Positions 8,801 to 17,432 of a DNA stretch of 41,347 nt are shown here, in pieces. Both the position numbers and the translations under genes were made by a program. Numbering within the stretch: position 1 is the stretch's first letter; each line of letters begins with the position of its first letter. The notes under the pieces were generated by a model that worked only from the letters and a program-made list of their open reading frames with translations, searched no databases and was not told the DNA's origin. This DNA comes from Acidimicrobiales bacterium (GTDB lineage: Bacteria > Actinomycetota > Acidimicrobiia > Acidimicrobiales > RAAP-2). Where the stretch lies: contig JADGOJ010000011.1 in NCBI GenBank assembly GCA_017883045.1, positions 1 through 41,347 of the forward strand, written 5' to 3'.

Positions 8801-9673
8801 TCAGGTGGCTTCGCCATCGGCCGGCTCGTCGTCTGCCGGATCATCAGCGACTGGGGCGTACTGATTCGCCACGCCCGCGCGGGCAAACGCCAGCAGGGTC
8901 AATCCGAATTCGCGAGCCAGTTCCACGGAGAGTGACGTGGGCGCAGAGACGCCGACGAGTGCCGAGATTCCGGCCACCACCGCCTTCTGCGCGATCTCAT
9001 AGCCAACGCGGCCCGAGACGACCAGCGTCCAGCCTGACAGTGGCAGCTTCCCCGCGACCAGAGCGGCGCCGATCACCTTGTCGACGGCGTTGTGACGACC
9101 AACGTCTTCGCGCAGGAACTGAAGTGCGCCGTCGGGGTCGACGAGGGCTGCCGCGTGCAGGCCACCGGTGCGAGCGAAGACCTCCTGGCGACCGTCAAGG
9201 AGACCGGTCATGGCGGCGAGGCTGGCCGAGTCGAATCGGATAGGCGCAACCCTCGTGGTGCCTCGCTCGTGCAGATCGCTGAGTGATGCGCTGCCACACA
9301 CTCCGCACGCGGAAGAGATGGTGAACCGACGCTCCATGTTGCGAGCCGCGTCCGCGGCGCTTGGCGAGAGTGAGGCGATCACGACGTTCGCTCGTTGCCG
9401 TGCGCTGAGCGTGGGGTCAGCGCAGACTTCCACGCCGATGAGTTGGTCCGGGCTCCGCACGATCCCCTCGCCCCAGAGGAACCCCGCTACCAGTTCGAGG
9501 TCCGAGCCCGGGGTTCGCATCGTCACGGCGAGGGTGCTCTCCGTCGTTCCTCGGCGGACTCGTATCTCCAGCGGTTCTTCGACGACGACGTTCTCCGCGC
9601 GTGCCCCAGAGCCGTCGCTACGCAGGATCTGCACACGAGCGATCGCAGAGGGCGCATCATCTTCGGCCGGCAT
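8801..9673 (-). CDS. fdhD: Formate dehydrogenase accessory sulfurtransferase FdhD
   Basis: FdhD transfers sulfur from a cysteine desulfurase to the molybdenum cofactor, which formate dehydrogenases need for activity. The 290-residue protein shows the family core: EEPLEIRV near residue 33, LVAGFLWGEGI near 61-71, the mobile-loop motif CGVCG with Cys123 and Cys126, REDVGRHNAVDKVIGAAL, and SGRVGYEIAQKAVVAGI near the C-terminal third. The acidic C-terminal tail (PADDEPADGEA) is not conserved. Its place directly upstream of fdsGBA fits the role. The ATG at 9673 is preceded by TATGGT with six bases between, again suggesting a leaderless mRNA. Confidence 0.95.
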   Translation of the reverse strand: MPAEDDAPSAIARVQILRSDGSGARAENVVVEEPLEIRVRRGTTESTLAVTMRTPGSDLELVAGFLWGEGIVRSPDQLIGVEVCADPTLSARQRANVVIASLSPSAADAARNMERRFTISSACGVCGSASLSDLHERGTTRVAPIRFDSASLAAMTGLLDGRQEVFARTGGLHAAALVDPDGALQFLREDVGRHNAVDKVIGAALVAGKLPLSGWTLVVSGRVGYEIAQKAVVAGISALVGVSAPTSLSVELAREFGLTLLAFARAGVANQYAPVADDPADDEPADGEAT

Positions 9674-9679
9674 GGGCCA

Positions 9680-9685
9680 ACCATA
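9680..9685 (-). promoter_or_regulatory. Candidate -10 box for a leaderless fdhD mRNA
   Basis: TATGGT on the minus strand is separated by six bases from the fdhD ATG at 9673. No clear -35 box is seen. Confidence 0.4.
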
Positions 9686-9931
9686 CTCACGATCGTCTCG
9701 GACGACACGGGGCTGAACCGGGTGCCGACGTCCTCAACAGGTCAGGTCCGGGGTGGATATCCGAGGAAGGGAACGAATCCACCAGATCGCCGACGGTGCT
9801 GCGTGCGACCGTCGACACGACGTTTGCTACCCATACGCGGCGTGCGAGCAGCAAGCATCGTGTCGACGGCCGCACTCGAACGAGGCCGATCATGTGACTT
9901 TGGTCATCGTAGAGTGCCGACGAGACTGTGA

Positions 9932-9947
9932 TTCACTCGAGAGTGAA
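9932..9947. promoter_or_regulatory. Inverted repeat upstream of fhs
   Basis: TTCACT (9932-9937) and AGTGAA (9942-9947) are perfect 6-bp arms around CGAG, about 24 bases before the fhs start and in the 297-base divergent region between fdhD and fhs. It could be an operator or a leader hairpin; no regulator is identified. Confidence 0.3.
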
Positions 9948-9970
9948 CGGATGAGCAGCCGAAGGGGGTA

Positions 9971-11674
9971 GTGGTGGCCGTGACCGAGTCCGCTCTCTCC
10001 ATTGGCCGCAATGCCTTCTTGCGCCCGATCCTCGACATCGGCGCGTCGATCGGCCTCGACGACGCGATGCTCGACACGTACGGGAAGTACGTGGCCAAGG
10101 TCAATCTCGACGCGATCGAGGAGTTGTCCGACCGGCCGCGGGCCGCGTACGTGGTGGTGACGGCCATCACGCCGACGCCGCTCGGCGAGGGCAAGACCAC
10201 GACGACGCTGGGTCTGGCCCAGGCGATGCACCACATCGGGTACCGGGCCACCGCGGCCATCCGTCAGGCATCGATGGGTCCGACCTTCGGCGTGAAGGGC
10301 GGCGCAGCCGGTGGCGGCTACAGCCAGGTCTTGCCCTTCGAGGCCGTGAACCTCCACCTCACCGGCGACATGCACGCCGTCACGGCCGCGCACAACCAGC
10401 TGGCCGCCATGGTGGACAACCATCTCTACTTCGGCAACGAGCGGGGCCTGGACCTCGACGCCATCACCTGGCGGCGGTGCCTGGACGTCAACGACCGCGC
10501 GCTGCGCAACATCGTGCTCGGACTGGGCACGGGCAAGGACGGCGTGCCGCGCCAGAGCGGCTTCGACATCACCGCGGCGAGCGAGGTGATGGCGATCCTC
10601 GCGCTGTCGACGTCGCTGCGCGACCTGCGCGAGCGCCTCGGACGAGTGGTCGTCGGCTTCACGAAGAAGGGCCAGCCGGTGACGGCCGAGGACCTGAAGA
10701 CCGCCGGTGCGATGGCCGTGATCTTGCGCGACGCCCTCAAGCCGAATCTCTTGCAGTCGATCGAGAACACGCCGGTGCTCGTGCACGCGGGGCCCTTCGG
10801 CAACATCGCCCACGGCAACTCGTCGATCGTGGCGGACCTGATCGGCATCCACACTGGGGACTTCCTGATCACCGAGGCGGGTTTCGGCGCCGACATGGGA
10901 GCGGAACGCTTCTTCAACATCAAGTGCCGCGTCTCGGGACTCGTGCCCGACGCCGCGGTGATCGTCGCCACGATACGTGCCCTGAAGGCCCACTCCGGGG
11001 CGCACCGGATCATTGCCGGCAGGCCGCTGCCCGAGGCGCTGCTCGCGGAGAACCCCGACGAGGTGCTCGCCGGCGCGGCGAACCTGAGAAAGCAGATCGA
11101 GAACGTCATGATCCACGGCGTCACCCCGGTCGTGGCGATCAACGCCTTCCCCGAGGACTTCGAGTCCGAGTACGACGCGGTGCGCTCGGTCTGCGATGAG
11201 ATGGGAGTGCGCTGCGCGGTGGCCAATCACTTCGCCCTGGGCGGCAAGGGCGCCACGGAACTCGCCGAAGCCGTCGTCGAGGCCGCCAGCCAGCCCTCGC
11301 ACTACCAGCCGCTCTACCCGAGCGAGATGGCGCTGCGCGACAAGATCTCGACCATCGCCACCAAGGTCTACGGAGCCGACGGCGTGGACTTCGCACCGGC
11401 CGCCGCCAAGCGACTCGAACTCTTCGAGCGCTGCGGCTACGGCGACTTCTCGGTGTGCATCGCCAAGACGCACCTCTCGATCTCCTCGGACCCGATACTG
11501 CACGGCGCGCCGACCGGTTGGCGCCTCCCAGTTCGTGAGGTGCGCGCGGCGGCGGGCGCCGGCTTCGTCTACGCCGTCTGCGGCGACATGCGCACCATGC
11601 CCGGGCTGAGCTCCCACCCGGCCGTGGAGTCGATCGACCTGGACGAAGACGGCGAAGTGATCGGGCTCTACTGA
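9971..11674 (+). CDS. fhs: Formate-tetrahydrofolate ligase
   Basis: The enzyme makes 10-formyltetrahydrofolate from formate, tetrahydrofolate and ATP in the cytoplasm. The 567-residue length is normal. TPTPLGEGKTTTTLGLAQA (residues 67-85) is the characteristic P-loop of this family, followed by RQASMGPTFGVKGGAAGGGYSQ, the folate-site NLHLTGDMHA, the EAGFGADMGAERFFNIKCR block and a C-terminal MRTMPGLSSHPA motif. Three GTG codons lie at the start (9971, 9974, 9980); the purine run at 9963-9968 is best spaced for 9974. The gene is divergent from fdhD and the formate dehydrogenase block, which places formate oxidation and formate assimilation side by side. Confidence 0.97.
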   Translation: MVAVTESALSIGRNAFLRPILDIGASIGLDDAMLDTYGKYVAKVNLDAIEELSDRPRAAYVVVTAITPTPLGEGKTTTTLGLAQAMHHIGYRATAAIRQASMGPTFGVKGGAAGGGYSQVLPFEAVNLHLTGDMHAVTAAHNQLAAMVDNHLYFGNERGLDLDAITWRRCLDVNDRALRNIVLGLGTGKDGVPRQSGFDITAASEVMAILALSTSLRDLRERLGRVVVGFTKKGQPVTAEDLKTAGAMAVILRDALKPNLLQSIENTPVLVHAGPFGNIAHGNSSIVADLIGIHTGDFLITEAGFGADMGAERFFNIKCRVSGLVPDAAVIVATIRALKAHSGAHRIIAGRPLPEALLAENPDEVLAGAANLRKQIENVMIHGVTPVVAINAFPEDFESEYDAVRSVCDEMGVRCAVANHFALGGKGATELAEAVVEAASQPSHYQPLYPSEMALRDKISTIATKVYGADGVDFAPAAAKRLELFERCGYGDFSVCIAKTHLSISSDPILHGAPTGWRLPVREVRAAAGAGFVYAVCGDMRTMPGLSSHPAVESIDLDEDGEVIGLY

Positions 11675-12682
11675 TTCGTCAAGCGCCCATCGGCACGGAC
11701 CCGCGGCATCGGTGCCCCGGTGAGGGGTGCTGACGGCGCCGAGCGGAGGTGGCCGCCTGGCTCCATCGCTCGGCGGATTGATTGATTCGCCGAACCTGCA
11801 GGTCCTCGACGGTGAGTCGGACTCGCCAGTGCGCATGGTCTGGACGATTCCAGCAAAACGTGGCGCATTGCGATGTGAGATGAGTTCGAGTCCCCGCCAC
11901 CCATCACTGATGCAGCCCTGACCGTTTCACTCGCCTCCTCCAGGTGAAGGCAACCATCCAACTTCGGTGCCGTCGACAAAGCCATCGGATGTCCTCAACG
12001 GGACCGTGCCGTATTCCAGCAACCTTCGAACGCAGAGAAGCTTCGGTTGGCCGCCGGGGATGGTGCACGATGAGGCGGTCTCTCGGTCACTTCAACCGCT
12101 GCTGGACGATCTGGCATTGTCCGCCGGTGTGGGTAGCTCGTATGGCGCGTCGGTCGGCCGACGTCAGTTCATGAGCAGTGGACTGGTTCGCGGAAGCGGG
12201 GTGCTAGCCGGTCGCGCAGCCCGGTCTTCAACCATCGAGAGGGCGTCCTCCACCTGCGCAGCAGGATCGGACTTGGGGGCCATCGAACATGTGGCATTCC
12301 TCATACAGGGAATCCAATGGACTGTTCAATGTCGCACGGTCTGCGAGGGCGGACCGTGGCGTCGTCCAACTGGCGATCACTCTCCCTCGATCGTCGCGAA
12401 ATTCTGGACCGAAGATCACTCAACGACTCGCTGCCCCACCACCACTGAGGTCGACGACATTGGCCGGGCCAGCTCGTCGAGGACCGCCGTTTCGAATCGT
12501 GACATCCGTCTCGTCGGATGCCCCGGCCTTGGCTTCCACGGACGCCACCCCGGTCATGCTGCGCGGAAAGTGTGAGTGTCACGACTTGCGCGGTTGGAAC
12601 TGCCGAGCGCCTTACGCGGTGGGACTAGGTTCGTCTGTATCGCGATCCAACACTGGGTCGCCCGTCCCCTGAGGAGGAAGAG
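11675..12682. other. About 1 kb without a supportable gene
   Basis: Several frames stay open but give low-complexity or unrecognisable translations, and none has a well-placed ribosome binding site. The last 20 bases before 12683 hold the strong Shine-Dalgarno sequence of the following gene. The remainder may be decayed sequence or hold undetected small genes. Confidence 0.5.
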
Positions 12683-13354
12683 ATGGCAAATGTTGGCGAT
12701 CGGATCGAGTTGCACTCCAATGGCGCGCCGCGCTCTGGCGTCGTGACTGCTGTAAACGGCGACATGATCACCGTGCGGTGGGACGCTGGCGGTGAGACAA
12801 GCCTCATCCCCGGGCCAGGCGTCCTCAGTGTGGTGACTAGCCAACAGCAGGCCCCGTCCATGCGCACGAGCCCAACAGCCTTGGCCACCACGACCTCGGC
12901 AACGCAGTCGTCAGGGACCGGTTCACGGACTCGTGCGGCGAAGAAGGTCGCTGCCGTCAAGAAGCCCGCGGCGAAAAAGGTCGCTGCCGTCAAGAAGCCC
13001 GCGGTCAAAAAGGTCGCCGGTGCAAAGAAGTCCGCGGCGAAGAAGTCCGCGGCGAAGAAGTCGACGGTCAAGAAGGTCGCCGGTGCAAAGAAGTCCGCGG
13101 CGAAGAAGGTCGCTGCCGTCAAGAAGCCCGCGGCGAAAAAGGTCGCTGCCGTCAAGAAGCCCGCGGCGAAAAAGGTCGCCGGTGCAAAGAAGTCCGCGGC
13201 GAAGAAGTCGACGGTCAAGAAGTCAACGGCTAAGAAGTCAACGGTCAAGAAGTCGACGGCTAGGAAGTCGACGGTCAAGAAAGTCGCCGGTGCAAAGAAG
13301 CAAACGGCCAAGAGAACGTCGATCAGTCGAACGATCGGAAGAAAGAAGGCGTAG
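12683..13354 (+). CDS. DUF1918 protein with histone-H1-like Lys/Ala tail
   Basis: The 223-residue product has two parts. Residues 1-51 (VGDRIELHSNG, GVVTAVNGDMITVRWDAGG, SLIPGPGVL) match the small beta-barrel DUF1918 domain common in actinobacteria. After a Ser/Thr/Gln-rich linker (52-84), residues 85-212 consist almost wholly of Lys, Ala, Val, Ser, Thr and Pro, with a KK pair every five or six residues (KKVAAVKKPAAKK, KKSAAKKSTVKK). This is like the C-terminal tail of histone H1 and of Lys-rich bacterial nucleoid proteins, so DNA or RNA binding is inferred. The start has an excellent ribosome binding site (GAGGAGGAAG). The tail is encoded by near-identical DNA repeats. DUF1918 has no function that I know. 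Confidence 0.85.
   Translation: MANVGDRIELHSNGAPRSGVVTAVNGDMITVRWDAGGETSLIPGPGVLSVVTSQQQAPSMRTSPTALATTTSATQSSGTGSRTRAAKKVAAVKKPAAKKVAAVKKPAVKKVAGAKKSAAKKSAAKKSTVKKVAGAKKSAAKKVAAVKKPAAKKVAAVKKPAAKKVAGAKKSAAKKSTVKKSTAKKSTVKKSTARKSTVKKVAGAKKQTAKRTSISRTIGRKKA
12934..13317 (+). repeat. Degenerate tandem DNA repeats encoding the Lys/Ala tail
   Basis: Blocks such as AAGAAGGTCGCTGCCGTC, AAGAAGCCCGCGGCGAAA and AAGAAGTCGACGGTC recur in 15- and 18-base steps with very few changes, including two almost identical copies of the KKVAAVKKPAAKKVAAVKKP region (around 12937 and 13105). High nucleotide identity, not just codon bias, indicates recent expansion, so the tail length may vary between strains. Confidence 0.85.
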
Positions 13355-13525
13355 GCCGACGGCCGCGTAACCTTCCTGGGCTTCATCGACGAGGGGCCAA
13401 TCGGCATCTACCGTCGGGTGTCTGGCCGTGAAAACCAACACAGCAAGCACGACCAAGAATGGTGCCGGCCGCACCATTGACTTTCTTGCCGGTTCAGGGC
13501 GAGCCACGGGCCGCCTGCCCGCAGT

Positions 13526-13531
13526 TAGATT
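13526..13531 (+). promoter_or_regulatory. Candidate -10 box for a leaderless GH2 gene
   Basis: TAGATT ends seven bases before GTG 13539, the start that also gives a normal signal peptide. Confidence 0.3.
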
Positions 13532-13538
13532 GGTCCTC

Positions 13539-16457
13539 GTGGGTGGGGCGAGGAGCGAAACCGTCCGGAGAAGGACATCACCGGCGCTTCCCGTGGTCCT
13601 CCTCGCCCTGGCGCCGCTTCTCATGTCAGCACTTGTGGCCACGGTCGCCCCGGCTTCGGCGGCTCCCAGGAAGGGACTGTCAATCTCGACAGTCGCGGTT
13701 CGCCCGACCACCGTCACCACTCTGGGCCTCGACGGCTGGAGGGTCCTAAGCAGCGCCGATACCTCGGCGTCGGGTACCCAGATCTCCGAACCGGGCTTCG
13801 ACACCACACGCTGGATGAGGGTCATGCCGGATGACGCCGGGGCGCCGGGGACCGAGATCGAAGCCCTCCTCCAGAACCGCGCCTGTCCCAACGTCTTCTA
13901 CTCCACCAACATGAAGAAGTGCTTTGGCTATGTGGACCACATCGGCCGCGTCACCGTACCCCGATTCGCCGTTCCCTGGTGGTTCCGGACCGTCTTCGCG
14001 GCCTCGCTCCGTCCCGGCCAGCACGCCACGCTCGTCATCAACGGCGTCGTCGGCCAAGCCGACGTCTGGGTCGACGGCATCGAGGTTGCCACCCAGAGGT
14101 CTGTCCAGGGTGACTACGTGAAGTACACCTTCGACGTCACCCGACGGGTCGTCCCCGGAGTCAACAGCGTGGCGATCAAGGTCTACCCCAACAACCCCAT
14201 GACCATGTTCACCGTCGACCACGTCGACTGGAGCCAGATCCCGCCGGACAACAACACCGGCATCCAGTTCCCCATCCAACTCGAGATCGCCGACGCGTTG
14301 AGCGTCAGCAACGACTACGTGACACAAGTCGATGCCCCCGACATGAGCTCGTCGGCTCTGACGGTCCACACCGACGTCACCAACCATTCTTCGTCGCCCC
14401 GACGCGCCACGGTCGCGGCCAGCATCACCCCGCCTACCGGCGCGGGACCGGCCATCCACGTCACCCAAACCCTTCGGATCCCGCCCGCGTCGACCAGGAC
14501 GGTGACCTTCAGCCCGGCGAGCTTCCCCGCCCTCACCATCGAGAAGCCGCTCCTGTGGTGGCCATACCAGATGGGACGGCAACCTCTTTACCAGCTGACC
14601 ACGAAGGTCAAGGACGGGGCCGTCGTGTCGGGCGCCCCCGTCGACAGCTTCGCCATCAGGAAGGTGACAACCTCGCTGACCGCCGGATCGGCACTGGCAC
14701 CCAGTGGCGTGCGACGCTTCGCCGTCAACGGTGTCCCCTTCCTCGTCCGCGGAGCAGGATGGGCCCAGAATCTCTTCCTCCACTACTCCTCCCAGAACAC
14801 CGCGAACCAGATCGCGCTCGTCAAGAGCATTGGACTGAACGTCATCCGCACCGAAGGTCAGGTGATGCCCGACAACTTCTACCAACAGATGGACCGGGCC
14901 GGCATCATGATCAACGCCGGCTTTCAGTGTTGCGACCGCTGGCAGCTCCCCCCGAACGGCCAGGGGGTGACGAGCCACGACTACCGGATCATCTACCTCT
15001 CGACCCTGACCATCGGCCAGCGTCTGCGCAACCACCCGTCGGTCATCGACTACTCCTGGAGCGACAACGCCCCCACCGAGAAGCAAGAGCAGGTCTCCCT
15101 GACTGGATTCGCCCGAGCCGGGTTCGACGACCCCATCATCTCCTCCGCCGAGTACAACTCCTCCCCCGTCCTTGGAGCCTCCGGCGCGAAGGAGGGGCCC
15201 TACGACTGGGTCCCGCCGTCCTACTGGTACGACACCTCGCACTCCTCGACCGCCTCTAATCTCAACCCCACCTTGACCAACGTCGGTGGCTCATGGGGCT
15301 TCGACTCCGAGCAGTCGGCCGGCGACACCGTTCCCACCATGGACTCGATCAACCGCTTCCTCTCGCCGACCGAAAAGGCGAAGCTGTGGCAGGACCCGAG
15401 CTACAACCAGTACCACACCAACTACGAGCCCGGTCATACCGGCTACGCCTTCGGGACCCTCTTCCACCTGGACCAGGCAATCGCCCAACGCTACGGACCG
15501 TGGTCCAGCCTCTCGAAGTACGTCGAAGCGGCCCAGGTCCAGAACTACGAGGACACCAGAGCCCAGTTCGAGGCCTTCATCAACCACTGGAACAACGAGC
15601 CCACACCGTCGACGGGCACGATCTACTGGATGCTCAACACGGGGTGGCCCAGTCTCCTGTGGTCCCTCTACAACGCGGACTACGACGAGGCCGGATCCTT
15701 CTTCGGCGCCCAAGAGGCCAACGTCGCCGTCCACGCCCTCTACGCCTACGACGACCAAACGGTTTCAGTCGACAACCTCGGCGGATCGACCCAGTCCAAC
15801 CTGACGGTCGAGGCCAAGGTCTACGACCTGGCCGGACGCCTCCTCGACCACCAGACCTCGGCCACTCTCACCCTCGCCCCTCAGGCCGTCGACAACAACG
15901 TCATCCATCCCCTGGTCCCGGACAGAACCACAGCTCCGACGACCGCCTCCGCCTACTTCGTCGAGCTCCAAATCCGACGCGACGGTGCCGTCATCGACCG
16001 CAACGTCTACTGGCTCTCCACCCAGCCCGACGTCGTCAACTGGAATGCCACCGTGGGCAACCCCCAGGCGGTCATGAGCCAGTACTCGGACTTGACTGGC
16101 TTGCGGAGCCTGCCCCGGGCCACCCTGTCGGTCCGGGCGACGTCGAGGAGGTCGTCCCACAACCACTCAGACGACGTAACGACGGTGACGGTCACCAACA
16201 CGTCGGCGTCCTTCACGGTGGGGTTCTTCCTTCGAGCCGATGTGCGACGCGGGACCGCCAGGGGGGCTGCCCTTCGCGGCGAGAACGAGGTCCTTCCAAT
16301 CGCCTGGTCCTCCAATGACGTCACCCTCTGGCCCGGCGAGTCCGAGACACTGACCGCGACGTACCGGGCCTCGCTCCTCAAGGGATCGAAGGCTGTGGTG
16401 AGCATCTCTGGGTGGAACGTCCCCGAGCGCAGCGTCGCTGCACCGATGCATGGCTGA
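13539..16457 (+). CDS. Secreted GH2 exo-beta-D-glucosaminidase-like glycosidase
   Basis: The protein resembles CsxA-type exo-chitosanases, which release glucosamine from chitosan ends. From GTG 13539 it has 972 residues: a signal peptide (basic VRRRTSP, hydrophobic PVVLLALAPLLMSALVATVAP, cleavage near ASA-AP), a sugar-binding jelly roll (WWFRTVF, NGVVGQADVWVDG, YPNNPMTMFTVDHVDWSQ), an Ig-like domain, a TIM barrel and C-terminal Ig-like domains. By position, Asp509 in SWSDNAPTEKQ is the likely acid/base and Glu591 in GFDSEQSAGDTVPTMDS the likely nucleophile of this subfamily. The frame stays open to GTG 13428, but that start adds 37 residues before the signal peptide. Catalytic residues are inferred from family memory, not from alignment. 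No chitosan gene cluster surrounds it. Confidence 0.88.
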   Translation: MGGARSETVRRRTSPALPVVLLALAPLLMSALVATVAPASAAPRKGLSISTVAVRPTTVTTLGLDGWRVLSSADTSASGTQISEPGFDTTRWMRVMPDDAGAPGTEIEALLQNRACPNVFYSTNMKKCFGYVDHIGRVTVPRFAVPWWFRTVFAASLRPGQHATLVINGVVGQADVWVDGIEVATQRSVQGDYVKYTFDVTRRVVPGVNSVAIKVYPNNPMTMFTVDHVDWSQIPPDNNTGIQFPIQLEIADALSVSNDYVTQVDAPDMSSSALTVHTDVTNHSSSPRRATVAASITPPTGAGPAIHVTQTLRIPPASTRTVTFSPASFPALTIEKPLLWWPYQMGRQPLYQLTTKVKDGAVVSGAPVDSFAIRKVTTSLTAGSALAPSGVRRFAVNGVPFLVRGAGWAQNLFLHYSSQNTANQIALVKSIGLNVIRTEGQVMPDNFYQQMDRAGIMINAGFQCCDRWQLPPNGQGVTSHDYRIIYLSTLTIGQRLRNHPSVIDYSWSDNAPTEKQEQVSLTGFARAGFDDPIISSAEYNSSPVLGASGAKEGPYDWVPPSYWYDTSHSSTASNLNPTLTNVGGSWGFDSEQSAGDTVPTMDSINRFLSPTEKAKLWQDPSYNQYHTNYEPGHTGYAFGTLFHLDQAIAQRYGPWSSLSKYVEAAQVQNYEDTRAQFEAFINHWNNEPTPSTGTIYWMLNTGWPSLLWSLYNADYDEAGSFFGAQEANVAVHALYAYDDQTVSVDNLGGSTQSNLTVEAKVYDLAGRLLDHQTSATLTLAPQAVDNNVIHPLVPDRTTAPTTASAYFVELQIRRDGAVIDRNVYWLSTQPDVVNWNATVGNPQAVMSQYSDLTGLRSLPRATLSVRATSRRSSHNHSDDVTTVTVTNTSASFTVGFFLRADVRRGTARGAALRGENEVLPIAWSSNDVTLWPGESETLTATYRASLLKGSKAVVSISGWNVPERSVAAPMHG

Positions 16458-16824
16458 CTCGACGCAATCCCACGTCCATCGCGGTCGACCGTTCGCCATT
16501 CTCAATTGTCAGCGTGGCTCTGGTGCGATGGATTGTCATGACGATGACTGAGGCGTTGCCACTGGCGCACCAGTCTCCGTGACGCGAGCTCTCGGTTGGG
16601 ACCGCTGGCAGAATCCCAACGGTGGCCGCAGGACCTGGGAAGTGGTGGCCGCTCCACCGCGCTAGCGAAAGCGTGGGCGGGCCAAAGAATAAACCAGATC
16701 AGCAGCAATGCCTACCCCATCGAACGTCAGCACGACGGCGGTCGGACGTCTACTCTTCGACCGGACTGGATCCTCTGGGACGGGACCGGGTTTTGAGCGA
16801 CTCGCTGATGAGCCCGCGAGTGTG
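16458..16824. other. Intergenic stretch, nothing recognised
   Basis: These 367 bases between two convergent genes show no plausible coding frame on either strand and no clear hairpin with a T run. Confidence 0.5.
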
Positions 16825-17160
16825 CTACTGACGATTGGCCATCGTCGCCAGGACCGCTGACCGAGCATCTCCCTCGGCGCCGAGGTGCAGCGCAACCTTC
16901 ATGATGCCGAGTTGGTGGACCATGCCGTCGCCCACGTGATGGGCTACGACTGCCTCCACGTGATGATCGAGCAAGAAGCGCGCCACGCGAGCGTGGTGTC
17001 GCGCCGAACTGCCCTCGTCGTGGCGGATACTCCAATCAACCTGGAACTCCTCCCACGATCGAATCTCACCGTCCGCAACCTCGGCGACTGCGAGGCGGTC
17101 CGCCTTGCCCCAGCGCGGGTCGACCGTTCCGTCGGGCAGGACTGGGACGCATATGACCAC
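16825..17160 (-). CDS. NifX/NifB-family iron-molybdenum cluster-binding-like protein
   Basis: The 111-residue product fits the small alpha/beta domain shared by NifX, NafY and the C-terminus of NifB: an N-terminal strand VICVPVLPDGTVDPRWGKADRLAVAEV, a middle helix with HHARVARFLLDHHVEAVVAHHVG, and DGMVHQLGIMKVALHLGAEGDAR. In the family this fold binds Fe-S or Fe-Mo clusters or precursors; homologues are widespread in organisms without nitrogenase, where the role is unclear. His-rich segments here could bind metal. I chose the GTG at 17160 because the conserved domain begins there and a GGGAG lies about ten bases upstream; the frame remains open to 17292 with unconserved residues. No nif genes are nearby. 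Confidence 0.75.
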   Translation of the reverse strand: MVICVPVLPDGTVDPRWGKADRLAVAEVADGEIRSWEEFQVDWSIRHDEGSSARHHARVARFLLDHHVEAVVAHHVGDGMVHQLGIMKVALHLGAEGDARSAVLATMANRQ

Positions 17161-17432
17161 ACGTTCAGGGTACTCCCGGTGCGCAGCAACGTGGGTCGCG
17201 GCAGTGGAATCGACACCGAGGATGGCTCCCACGTCTGCCCGGCGGCTGACCGGACGTGAATCGATTGCGCGCCATCGAGGGTCACGTCCCAATGAGCCGC
17301 CGCTGTCGAGCGAGCGCCGAACCTCTCCCGACTTGGTTGGAGCTATTCATTCAGGTGACCTCCCCAGCCCACCAGCCACGAAGGGGCCATCCCTGGGCCT
17401 CCAGACAAGAGCGGCAACACGGAACTGGAACC

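Noticed and set aside
9890..11836. Long open frame (648 codons) antisense to fhs
   Set aside because: It mirrors the codon structure of fhs, is extremely rich in His, Arg, Asp and Val, and has no domain. GC-rich genes often leave the opposite strand open.
11882..11903. TTCGAGT with CCGCCACCCA, like the T arm and end of a tRNA
   Set aside because: The bases on either side of TTCGAGT do not pair into a 5-bp T stem, and no D or anticodon arm is found upstream.
12625..13407. Antisense frame through the Lys/Ala repeats (Phe/Ala/Asp-rich)
   Set aside because: The repetitive composition is the complement of the Lys codons, and the sense frame has a strong ribosome binding site and a known domain.
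13746..15242. Long open frame antisense to the GH2 gene
   Set aside because: Gly/Val/Asp-rich shadow with no recognisable motifs; the GH2 frame has clear domain structure.
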